DNA from: Acinetobacter kyonggiensis
GTDB lineage: Bacteria > Pseudomonadota > Gammaproteobacteria > Pseudomonadales > Moraxellaceae
Length of the DNA stretch: 45,190 nt
Reading direction: 5' to 3'
NCBI RefSeq assembly: GCF_900107285.1
Contig: NZ_FNPK01000022.1
Coordinates: forward strand, 1-45,190
The stretch's first letter is position 1, and every line of letters begins with the position of its first letter. The position numbers were made by a program, and so were the translations under genes. The notes under the pieces were generated by a model. That model ran no database searches. It saw nothing but the letters and a program-made list of their open reading frames with translations, and was not told where the DNA came from. Shown here piece after piece: positions 7,719-15,190 of the stretch.

Positions 7719-9713
7719 ATGGCACTCCAACCTCTTAAAGAAATTCCAGAATGGTGGGAACTTTGCGTTCGGTATCGCTATGACATTTATGCATTTGCGG
7801 TCGAAGCGTTAGGTATAACTCCCACATGGCAGCAGGAACTTTTATTTGAGTCAATTGCATTTGACGGGAGTCGCACATCTGTAGCATCTGGCCACGGCTG
7901 TTTTGGCAAAGGCACCAAGATCCGCTTAGCGAATGGCAAGTGGAAGCGTGTTGAAAAAATAACAATTAATGACGCCGTATTAGGCAGTGACGGCATTATA
8001 CCGCGGGAAGTGATCAGTACTGTTACTGGCTGGCAGGATTTATACCGTTTCGAATATGAAAACGGCAAAAGCCATGTCTATAACAAGTCGCATATCCTTT
8101 GTTTAATTGCGCTTGAAACAAAAAATGGCTGGAAAGCTGGCGATATGATGGAGGTCTTGGTTTCTAAATGGCTGGAATGGCCAGAGGAAACTAAGCATCA
8201 ATTTGCTGCTTATGAGCTGAAGCATAAAAAATACAGTCCTATACGCATTAAGCGCGCCGTATCACTAGGTGAGGGTGAGTATTTCGGCTTCGTACTGGAT
8301 GGCGATTCAACCTTCCTCACTGCTGATGGCATGGTGCATCACAATACGGGTAAAACCGCTTCCGCAGGCATTGTGGCGCTTTGGCACCTCCTGTTCTTTG
8401 ATGAATCCATTACGATGTTTACTGCTCCACAGATTGGGCAGCTGAAGAAACAGGTCTGGAAAGAAATCAGTATTAACCTTGGGCGACTTAAAAGTGGTCC
8501 ATTAGGATGGCTGGCGGATTATGTCGGCTATCAATCTGAACTGGTTTACATCAAAGGATCAAAAGAAAAATGGTATGTCTTTGCCAAGACAGCACCGAAG
8601 CACCAGCCGACCAACCTTGCAGGGAACCATGCCGATAATTATCTTTTATGGGGAGATGAGGCCAGTGGTATCCCTGATGAGGTTATGGACGTTGTTCTCG
8701 GTGCCTTAACCCATGAAGATAACCGTGCTGTTTTAACTTCACAGCCAACACGTAATGCCGGTCTCTTTTATGAAACCCATCATACGCTGAGTCATCGATC
8801 TGACGGTGTGTGGACAGCACTTACATTTAATGGTGAAGAATCACCGCTGGTTAGTAAGCAGTCTTTAGCAGAACAGCGCCAAAAATATGGCAGTCGTGAC
8901 GATCCTCAATATCAAATCCGTGTACTTGGACAATTTCCTGACCGCGCTGATGAGTTTCTGATCACAAAGCGCAATGCAGAGAATATGTACTGTGGCGCTT
9001 CAATTCTTAAAGACCATCTGTTTGGCTATGTGATTACTGTCGATGTTGGTGGTGGTGTTGGCCGTGACGATTCTGTTATTGCGGTTTCTAAAGTGTGGGG
9101 TGAAGCACAGTGGGGAGATCGAGCACGGCGGGTTGAAGTGGTTGATATTCCGCTTTGTAAGAACAAAGATGATATTACTGAGTTGTTCGCTAAGATCCAC
9201 GAATGCATTCTGAAGTATCCGAATGCCACACTGGTGGTTGATGATAATGGTGCAGGTAAAGGCTTAGGTCAGCTTTTAACAAAAAACGGCATCTGGTATA
9301 TGCCAGTGCATTGGGGCGGTGCATGCTTTAATACTGACAACCGTAAAGAATATGTGAATAAACGTGCATTGGCCTATGTGGGACTCTATCGCGCAATTGA
9401 TCAAGGCCGTTTCAAGATTAAAACGGTGAAGTTCAAGGTCAAGACTCAAGCTCAGATTATTAAAATTCCGTACACCTTTGACGAACACAGCCGCTATAAG
9501 ATTTTTAGCAAAGATGAAATGAAGCGTATGGGCATCAAATCTCCCGATTTGGGTGATGTCTTCGCCTTCTTATTTTTGGAAAATATGTTCTATACCGAAG
9601 CATATGAAAATGTTGTTGTCTCAGATGAAAGCCCTGAAGCGCAGGAGCAGGCTGCAAAAAAATCACGTTTCAGTCAGTTAAAAGAGGCTGCCAAAAAAGA
9701 ATTTGGAACATGA
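7719..9713 (+). CDS. terL: Terminase large subunit with inserted mini-intein
   Basis: The ATG at 7719 is preferred over an in-frame TTG at 7713. The 664-residue precursor carries an intein at residues 61-209; the spliced protein would have 515 residues. Splicing joins SGHG to TGKT, making Walker A SGHGTGKT, which the intein otherwise splits. Walker B is LLWGDEASG (D313, E314). The RNase H-like nuclease follows with ITVDVGGG (D442), LVVDDNGAG (D508) and SPDLGDVF (D613) as likely metal ligands. The enzyme packages phage DNA using ATP and cuts the concatemer. A clearly related but degenerate copy of its nuclease domain is the next gene. The last codons overlap the next TTGGAAC element. Confidence 0.88.
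   Translation: MALQPLKEIPEWWELCVRYRYDIYAFAVEALGITPTWQQELLFESIAFDGSRTSVASGHGCFGKGTKIRLANGKWKRVEKITINDAVLGSDGIIPREVISTVTGWQDLYRFEYENGKSHVYNKSHILCLIALETKNGWKAGDMMEVLVSKWLEWPEETKHQFAAYELKHKKYSPIRIKRAVSLGEGEYFGFVLDGDSTFLTADGMVHHNTGKTASAGIVALWHLLFFDESITMFTAPQIGQLKKQVWKEISINLGRLKSGPLGWLADYVGYQSELVYIKGSKEKWYVFAKTAPKHQPTNLAGNHADNYLLWGDEASGIPDEVMDVVLGALTHEDNRAVLTSQPTRNAGLFYETHHTLSHRSDGVWTALTFNGEESPLVSKQSLAEQRQKYGSRDDPQYQIRVLGQFPDRADEFLITKRNAENMYCGASILKDHLFGYVITVDVGGGVGRDDSVIAVSKVWGEAQWGDRARRVEVVDIPLCKNKDDITELFAKIHECILKYPNATLVVDDNGAGKGLGQLLTKNGIWYMPVHWGGACFNTDNRKEYVNKRALAYVGLYRAIDQGRFKIKTVKFKVKTQAQIIKIPYTFDEHSRYKIFSKDEMKRMGIKSPDLGDVFAFLFLENMFYTEAYENVVVSDESPEAQEQAAKKSRFSQLKEAAKKEFGT
7899..8345 (+). other. 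Mini-intein in the terminase P-loop
   Basis: 149 codons, in frame, from Cys1 (CFGKGTKIRLANGKWKRVEK) to the terminal Asn in VHHN, followed by Thr as the +1 extein residue. Start block A with Cys1, a His-containing block near YNKSHILCL, a late block EYFGFVLDGDSTFLTADG and the His-Asn end are all of HINT type. The block B Thr is not in its usual place. The length leaves no room for a homing endonuclease. Insertion between G60 and T210 interrupts the ATP-binding loop, so the terminase should be inactive until splicing. Confidence 0.88.
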
Positions 9714-9745
9714 CTCTTTTTCAGCATCATCGAGTTATTAGCATT
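9703..9745 (+). promoter_or_regulatory. TTGGAAC element, copy 5
   Basis: TTGGAAC at 9703-9709 lies within the last codons and up to the stop codon of the terminase gene, 71 bp before the next ATG. The downstream box is poor. Confidence 0.6.
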
Positions 9746-9773
9746 TAGCTTTAAGTTGAGTGAATAATAGTCC

Positions 9774-10607
9774 ATGACAATGAAGCGAGTTAATCAAGCT
9801 GTAAATGCTATAGCGTCAGGTGTTCGACTATTTAGTGATTTAAAAGAGCTGGTCAGTAATTTTAAGGCCAATGTGCGTCGTAACAATAAGGCTAATTTGC
9901 AACGTAACAAAATGGCCAATGTGCGCCGTAAAAATAATGAAAATCAGCCAAAATATAAGCCTTTATTCACCGATGAAATAATAAAAAAGGTGTATTTGGA
10001 TCCTAAAATGAAACTGTCGGATTATGGCCACTTTATTATTGCAAATAGTAAATATATTGCGGTTGTAGCAGTACAAGGAAATACATCTGATTCAAGAAAA
10101 GTAGCCGTTGAGGGAAATATACCTGCTTCAAGAAAAGCAGTTGTTTTAGAGTTTAAAGAAAATAGTGCTATGAGTATTGACGATATTCTACAGCTTTTAT
10201 CCACATACCCTGAAGCAACACTCATTGTTAATGATAATGGCGAGGGTAAATTCCTAGGCCAGTTATTAAAGAAAAATGGTATTTGGTATATGCCCGTGCA
10301 TTGGGGTGGAAACTGCTTTAGTAATGACAATCGTAAAGAGTATGTCAATAAGCGTGCACAGGCTTATGCCTGCTTATCTTACGCAGTCAATACGCATAAC
10401 TTTAAAATTTGTCATCCGCACAATAAAGAAAAAGTACTGAAAGAATTTTCTAGTATTCAATACAGCTATTTCAGCACTCAATACAGTTTTGGTGAGCTTT
10501 CACGCTTTAAAATCATGCCAGCATCTGAGATGCGAGAGATCGGGCTTGATGCTCCAGATATTGTAGATTTATTTGCGTATGTATTTCTTGAGAATACGAC
10601 ATATTGA
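9774..10607 (+). CDS. Degenerate paralogue of the terminase nuclease domain
   Basis: The 277-residue protein matches the terminase C-terminal domain closely from about residue 140: PEATLIVNDNGEGKFLGQLL and NGIWYMPVHWGG, then NDNRKEYVNKRAQAY. It has no ATPase part. Of the three acidic nuclease positions, the first is lost (HFIIANSKY in place of ITVDVGGG), the second is Asn (IVNDNG for VVDDNG) and the third remains (APDIVDLF). Residues 28-60 are a basic repeat region (KANVRRN, KANLQRN, MANVRRK). It is therefore probably not a nuclease; it could bind DNA or the terminase. It has its own TTGGAAC element and intact frame, so it seems maintained. Confidence 0.75.
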   Translation: MTMKRVNQAVNAIASGVRLFSDLKELVSNFKANVRRNNKANLQRNKMANVRRKNNENQPKYKPLFTDEIIKKVYLDPKMKLSDYGHFIIANSKYIAVVAVQGNTSDSRKVAVEGNIPASRKAVVLEFKENSAMSIDDILQLLSTYPEATLIVNDNGEGKFLGQLLKKNGIWYMPVHWGGNCFSNDNRKEYVNKRAQAYACLSYAVNTHNFKICHPHNKEKVLKEFSSIQYSYFSTQYSFGELSRFKIMPASEMREIGLDAPDIVDLFAYVFLENTTY

Positions 10608-10650
10608 TTGGAACTAATCAGTCTTTAAATGGATTGCACCGCTAACAATA
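10608..10650 (+). promoter_or_regulatory. TTGGAAC-N30-ACAATA element, copy 6
   Basis: TTGGAAC at 10608-10614 starts directly after the TGA of the nuclease paralogue; ACAATA at 10645-10650; 68 bp to the tail-fibre ATG. Confidence 0.65.
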
Positions 10651-10675
10651 CCTAAAGTGATTAATTGGGTGAATT

Positions 10676-12241
10676 ATGGCTATTAAATTTTATCTGACCG
10701 ATATTGGCCGAAATGCAGTATTAGAAGCAGCTAATATTCCAAGTTTAAAAATTGAGTTATCTCATATTGCTGTAGGCACTGCAAAATATAATGGAGCATC
10801 TGCTCAATCAAATACAACTTTGATCAACGAAATAGCGCGTTATCCACTTAATGGCGGAAGTGTAGATGAGTATTCTCACACATTGCGTTTTATTGCCAAT
10901 ATTGAGTCGACTGTTACGGCGGATATTTTTGAAATAGGGTTGTATACAGATAGAGGAGTTTTGTTTGCAATTGCGGCAACTGCAACAAATAACGAATTGA
11001 TTCATTTGTCACTGGATATTGTTTCAATTTTAACTTTTGGTTTAGTACTGACTGATGTTGAGTTAAGTAAAATCGTAGTAAATATTGATTCGAATTCTCC
11101 AATTGCTGTGGCGCTAATGAATCAGCATTTGGCGCATTCAAATCCACATCCGCAGTATGCATTTTTGGAAGACTTTGAAAACCTGCGGGATGATCTTCTT
11201 GTCTGGGCAGAACTTGTGGATGGCAAAACTAATGATCTGCAAACTCAACTCTCTGATACAGTTGAAGCACTACAGCAGCAGCTTTCAAACCTTGCATCAG
11301 GATTAGCCTCTTTATATCCAAAAATTATTATGGCTGGTGTTATTAAGCCGGGACAACCTTGGGAAATTAACAAACCTGCTGGTAGCAACATCAGTTTTCT
11401 AGATACGCGCTATGCTATCCAAATCACACCAGAAGGCGGGCATGAAGCATGGAGTATCTCACGCCAAGATACTAAGATTGGCTTGAATATCTTTAATCGT
11501 TCAGGTACTTCCCGTGTCGGGTATTCAGGCAATATTTGTTGGTCAGTTATTCAGGTTGAAGGTCTAACCTCATCAACTGGTAATGGTTCATACGTTTATA
11601 CAGGTACACCTGTAGTTTTTCCGATTCTTGCTGGTGAATCTAAAGCCTTCACTATTATTGGTGCTGGTGGCGGTGGTGGCTCTTCTCGTTACGATGATTT
11701 AAATGTGAATCCCAATCCTGCCACTTTAAAAGGACAAAATGGTCAAGATAGTTATATCTCGATAGATAACACGACGATTAAATTTACTGCTGGCGGTGGG
11801 TTTTCTGGAACAGGTGGTATTTCTGGTGATAACGGACAGAAAATCAATGGCATTGCTGGTGCTGGTGGTAATTGGTTATTAGAAGGTGAATATGTTTCTG
11901 CAAGTCGATTTACTGGACAGTCTGGTAATGCAACAGCAGCAGATCATACTGGCGCTTCATCGGATACAGAAAGTCGTGGTGCTGGTGGTGATGGAGCAGA
12001 TAGCTCTGTTGATGCAGGTATTGCCTTTGGTGGTGGTGCTGGTGAGGGTGCACGCCTATCCATGATTTATACAAACAACTCATCCCAAACACAGTATGTA
12101 CGCTTATACGTTGGTAAAGGTGGTACGGGTGAACGTTCGTTAATTACTACAAATGAAGAAGGCAATGACGTTACACCTGATCACTATGTTGTTGGTGAAG
12201 ATGGCTCACATGGCTTTATTCGTGTTGCGAGTGCTATTTAA
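10676..12241 (+). CDS. Tail fibre protein with glycine-rich tip
   Basis: Residues 1-150 (FYLTDIGRNAVLEAANIPSL, then LSHIAVGTAKYNG and an HLAHSNPHPQY end) resemble the N-terminal domain of P2-type tail-collar fibre proteins, which attaches to the baseplate. A helical section around 160-205 is likely a coiled coil. The C-terminal third is rich in glycine runs (IIGAGGGGGSSRYDD, TAGGGFSGTGGISG, FGGGAGEGA), like polyglycine adhesin tips that bind outer-membrane receptors. At 521 residues it is short for a long fibre. It overlaps its partner gene by 1 nt (TAATG). It probably sets host range. Confidence 0.72.
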   Translation: MAIKFYLTDIGRNAVLEAANIPSLKIELSHIAVGTAKYNGASAQSNTTLINEIARYPLNGGSVDEYSHTLRFIANIESTVTADIFEIGLYTDRGVLFAIAATATNNELIHLSLDIVSILTFGLVLTDVELSKIVVNIDSNSPIAVALMNQHLAHSNPHPQYAFLEDFENLRDDLLVWAELVDGKTNDLQTQLSDTVEALQQQLSNLASGLASLYPKIIMAGVIKPGQPWEINKPAGSNISFLDTRYAIQITPEGGHEAWSISRQDTKIGLNIFNRSGTSRVGYSGNICWSVIQVEGLTSSTGNGSYVYTGTPVVFPILAGESKAFTIIGAGGGGGSSRYDDLNVNPNPATLKGQNGQDSYISIDNTTIKFTAGGGFSGTGGISGDNGQKINGIAGAGGNWLLEGEYVSASRFTGQSGNATAADHTGASSDTESRGAGGDGADSSVDAGIAFGGGAGEGARLSMIYTNNSSQTQYVRLYVGKGGTGERSLITTNEEGNDVTPDHYVVGEDGSHGFIRVASAI

Positions 12242-12672
12242 TGATTAAGCATCTAAAAGATTACGTGTTAGATCATGAGATATCATCAACTTTTGTTTTA
12301 AATTCTATTGATCGTATTAGAGAAGTACTTTCGCGTTCAATTGATGGGTTGAATATTGTAGGGACATCACATCCTTACTTTGGTGTTCAAGTATATGGCT
12401 GGCAATCACCGTTACCGGATCATATTGATAAAACAGGTTATGTATTCATTATGCCTATTCACATTTCAACTGGTACTGATCGAATCATTTGTGCTGATAC
12501 TAAATGTGATTTAAAAGTTGGGCATTTATATTTGTTAGATGATAAGAGACCACACCGCACAGAGGGTAATGGCAGTGTTATTGCACTATTTATGGGTTCA
12601 TATAAAGCTAAAGCATTAAATGATGACTTATATCGACGCATTTTTAATGAGTTTACAGAGTACATAAAGTAG
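12241..12672 (+). CDS. Fibre-linked protein with a cupin-like pattern
   Basis: The 143-residue protein starts within the stop of the fibre gene, which suggests a fibre partner or assembly factor. Its second half is beta-rich with HPYFGVQVYGW and VGHLYLLDDKRPHRTEG, a double-stranded beta-helix look with possible metal-binding His residues. This could suit a cupin or 2-oxoglutarate oxygenase fold, but the complete metal triad is not certain. A terminator follows its stop. Confidence 0.5.
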   Translation: MIKHLKDYVLDHEISSTFVLNSIDRIREVLSRSIDGLNIVGTSHPYFGVQVYGWQSPLPDHIDKTGYVFIMPIHISTGTDRIICADTKCDLKVGHLYLLDDKRPHRTEGNGSVIALFMGSYKAKALNDDLYRRIFNEFTEYIK

Positions 12673-12679
12673 ATATTTT

Positions 12680-12706
12680 AAGCCTCACATAACTGTGAGG
12701 CTTTTT
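12680..12706 (+). terminator. Intrinsic terminator after the fibre unit
   Basis: AAGCCTCACA, loop TAAC, TGTGAGGCTT, then T residues. Ten perfect pairs. Confidence 0.85.
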
Positions 12707-12709
12707 AGT

Positions 12710-12752
12710 TTGGAATCATCAGAAATACGAATTTCAGCAGCCATTACCATAT
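12710..12752 (+). promoter_or_regulatory. TTGGAAT variant element, copy 7
   Basis: TTGGAAT at 12710-12716, four bases after the T run of the terminator and 67 bp before the next ATG. One-base variant; the downstream box is weak. Confidence 0.5.
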
Positions 12753-12776
12753 TTAAAACAGCTTGAAGCAGCAGCA

Positions 12777-13046
12777 ATGATTAGCGAATACCGCAATGCC
12801 ATCCGTGATCATATCAATCGCTTTATTGAGCAAGGCAAGCTCAATCAGTTGATTGTTTGGGACGTTCAACAGGATGAAGCGCAAGATCCAACACTATTGA
12901 GTTTAAGAGTGTATGGCTCAAGGGCATATACAGATGTCATTCAAGTGGCTTGTGGCACCAGCGGCATCTGGGAAAAATTACCTGAAAAACGAATAGCAGT
13001 GCCACTGATTGCAGACGTTCTCAAGCTACGCCGTGAATATCTGTAA
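12777..13046 (+). CDS. Small phage protein, 89 aa
   Basis: An N-terminal helix (YRNAIRDHINRFIEQGKLNQ) is followed by a beta section (LLSLRVYGSRAYTDVIQVAC) and a final helix. Short spacing to the next gene (10 nt) indicates co-transcription. A tail or baseplate role is plausible from context; family unknown. Confidence 0.6.
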   Translation: MISEYRNAIRDHINRFIEQGKLNQLIVWDVQQDEAQDPTLLSLRVYGSRAYTDVIQVACGTSGIWEKLPEKRIAVPLIADVLKLRREYL

Positions 13047-13058
13047 GGAAAATAATTG

Positions 13059-14165
13059 ATGGCTAATCCAACTCCAGACCAATTACAGCAAGCCCATAAG
13101 CAGATGCGTGAGGCGCTACAAAACGGCGGTTTGCGCCGTGATCTTCAAGGCCGTAGAAGTGCTGATAGTAAACAGCGTACTCAGGCAGATAAAGAATTTA
13201 ACTTTGATGAGTTCGGCAGAAAAATTCCTAAGCCGACATTTTTGCGCCCTGAGAATATCGCAAAAGGTGAGAACTATGATGTAGAGCGGGTGCTCTATAC
13301 AACGCTTGGACAGCAGAAGGGAGAAGTGCCAAGGAAGATTACCCGCGAAGATATCATGGCCTTTAAAGACAATATTGACCTATTGCGGGAACAGTATTCT
13401 ACAGGCATCACCATTCAAAACATTGTCAATCTCAGCCATGCTGATGATATAGACCGTGCCAATGAGCAAATACATCTTGTCGTACCGTTGAGCAGAAAAG
13501 ATAGTCTTGTGCATTTAATGACGAATGCTGGTCCTAAAAGCAAAGTAACCAACCATCATATTGAAATTGAGTTCAGCAGCTTCAGTTCATTGGTTTCAAG
13601 TACCAGTCAAAATGCCGTCAATCAAGTTAAGCGCTGGTTATCAGGCGGCAAGATCAAGTTTGAATGTGACTGTGAACGGCATACGTACTGGTATCGCTAT
13701 ATGGCCACAATCGGCGGCTATGGTTTAGGACGTAAGGAAAATGGCTATCCAAAGCTGAGAAACCCGTTGTTATCAGGTGTTGCATGCAAGCATGTGCTTA
13801 GAGCTGTTTATTGGATTCAATCACCTTCAGGCGTCGAGTACCTAAAAAAAGAAGTCAAAAAAGACCGGACCAAGCAGCTCAGTGTGCGAAAAAAACAAAC
13901 TGATAAGCAAATTTTGGCAGAACTGGATCAGCAAATAAGTGGTTTAAACAAGGAAACCAAAGGCAAGATTCAGCCAAATATTCAGAAGGCCGAAAAGGAA
14001 ATGATCCGCCGTGCTGCAAAGGTGGCGAAGGAGTATTTTGCGACTCAAGGAAAACAGACAAAACAAGTTCAGGACGCACAGGATAGAACGAAATACACGG
14101 AATGGCGTAATAGTGGAATTGTGACAGATGAAGTTTATCAGGAACTCATGCGGAGATTTAAATAA
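13059..14165 (+). CDS. Phage protein with SWIM-like zinc motif
   Basis: The ATG at 13059 is used, with TAAGGAAAATAATTG before it. The 368-residue protein contains FECDC (C203, C205) and, about 38 residues later, GVACKHVLRA (C243, H245). The C-x-C-xn-C-x-H pattern is that of SWIM zinc-binding domains, which mediate DNA or protein contacts. The region between carries WYRYMATIGGYGLGRKENGY and PKLRNP. Residues 255-330 are highly charged and helical. The charged N-terminus (residues 10-50) is probably flexible. It overlaps the next gene by one base. Its place between fibre and capsid genes suggests a structural or packaging role, unproven. Confidence 0.6.
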   Translation: MANPTPDQLQQAHKQMREALQNGGLRRDLQGRRSADSKQRTQADKEFNFDEFGRKIPKPTFLRPENIAKGENYDVERVLYTTLGQQKGEVPRKITREDIMAFKDNIDLLREQYSTGITIQNIVNLSHADDIDRANEQIHLVVPLSRKDSLVHLMTNAGPKSKVTNHHIEIEFSSFSSLVSSTSQNAVNQVKRWLSGGKIKFECDCERHTYWYRYMATIGGYGLGRKENGYPKLRNPLLSGVACKHVLRAVYWIQSPSGVEYLKKEVKKDRTKQLSVRKKQTDKQILAELDQQISGLNKETKGKIQPNIQKAEKEMIRRAAKVAKEYFATQGKQTKQVQDAQDRTKYTEWRNSGIVTDEVYQELMRRFK

Positions 14166-14722
14166 TGCTAAATAGAGCAGTCAACCGTGTGGCGAATGGT
14201 CGGCATATGGCCGCGCGCCGTATTGTAATGAATACAGTGTCCAGCATTCCAGCACAGGTGTGGCGCAAGCGTATTGTGTACAGCAATCCAGTGGACGCTG
14301 GTAAGCCAGCAGATCCGCTGTCATTTGAAGCCAATGCGTTGTCTATGCAGGATGAGCCGAACTATGAATATGATCCGATCGGGCATGCTTTTGTGCTGGC
14401 GGACAAATTTAACGGTGGTTATATCCATAAGAACAACTCAATGAATAACCCTTCAGATCTGGCAATACTGGCTCAGATCGAAGTCTATGATGCAGATCTA
14501 CCAACCTTAGCAGAACAGCTCTTACAGATTCCTGATACTCAATTAAATGAGGGAGATTTGCTGGGCTTGATGATTGATGAGGGTTTTATTTTGTGGTTTG
14601 AAATTGTTGGAATCAGCGGGCAAACATTGATGTCTGATTTCGGCAAAAAGTATGTATTGAACCGCCGTGATGAGATTGGGCTTGATCCAGTGAAAAGTGA
14701 AGTTGAATCACGTACACAGTAA
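14165..14722 (+). CDS. Unknown structural-type phage protein, 185 aa
   Basis: Starts in the stop of the SWIM-motif gene (TAATG), so it is coupled to it. A basic N-terminus (NRAVNRVANGRHMAARRIV) leads into an alpha/beta body, including DEPNYEYDPIGHAFVLADKF. Possibly a head-tail joining or stabiliser protein by size and context; no family is recognised. Confidence 0.55.
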   Translation: MLNRAVNRVANGRHMAARRIVMNTVSSIPAQVWRKRIVYSNPVDAGKPADPLSFEANALSMQDEPNYEYDPIGHAFVLADKFNGGYIHKNNSMNNPSDLAILAQIEVYDADLPTLAEQLLQIPDTQLNEGDLLGLMIDEGFILWFEIVGISGQTLMSDFGKKYVLNRRDEIGLDPVKSEVESRTQ

Positions 14723-14743
14723 TTTTTTAAGTGAGTAAAAGTC

Positions 14744-15046
14744 ATGTCATTTTTAGTTTTCAATAAAAAAGATAAACAAGTCGGCGATATAGGAATGGTA
14801 GGGCAATGCACTTCAGCTATTTTTAATTACCAGGTAATTGGATCTGGCGCTGTCGTTGAGTTTTCAGGAAGTAACAAACCTGATTGTGATGTATTAATAG
14901 AGCAACATTGGGAACCGATTGTCACAATTGAAGCGGGTACACCTGATTCAGAGCCATTTCGACAGCATGCATGGGATAAGATCCGCTATAAGGTCATTGC
15001 GGGCGCGGATGTGGAAATTTATGTATCTAGCGGTGTTAGCGGATAG
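14744..15046 (+). CDS. Small beta-rich phage protein, 100 aa
   Basis: Mainly beta strands (SAIFNYQVIGSGAVVEFSGS, WEPIVTIEAGTP), with a late KVIAGADVEIYVSSG. It looks like a small beta-sandwich such as a decoration or fibre-attached protein. It is the last gene before the terminator ahead of the capsid unit. Function not known. Confidence 0.55.
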   Translation: MSFLVFNKKDKQVGDIGMVGQCTSAIFNYQVIGSGAVVEFSGSNKPDCDVLIEQHWEPIVTIEAGTPDSEPFRQHAWDKIRYKVIAGADVEIYVSSGVSG

Positions 15047-15068
15047 TGATGTCTTCAGCTTTAAAATG

Positions 15069-15094
15069 AACCTGCTTAATAGCAGGTTTTTTTT
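15069..15094 (+). terminator. Intrinsic terminator before the capsid gene
   Basis: AACCTGCT, loop TAAT, AGCAGGTT and a run of T. A close copy with a 33-nt longer loop lies at 35891-35946. Confidence 0.85.
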
Positions 15095-15109
15095 ATTTCA
15101 AAAATGCCT

Positions 15110-15152
15110 TTGGAACTCCCCACCTCTAGGTTTTTCCCTTCGTGCGAATCTA
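15110..15152 (+). promoter_or_regulatory. TTGGAAC element, copy 8
   Basis: TTGGAAC at 15110-15116, 81 bp before the capsid ATG, about ten bases more than the others. AATCTA lies at the usual spacing. Confidence 0.55.
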
Positions 15153-15190
15153 TTTCTATCCAAGATTTTAGACCCACGACAGGTAAAAAT

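Noticed and set aside
9000..9488. Minus-strand open frames over the terminase gene
   Set aside because: They are shadows of the strong + strand coding sequence, with no ribosome sites or recognisable proteins.
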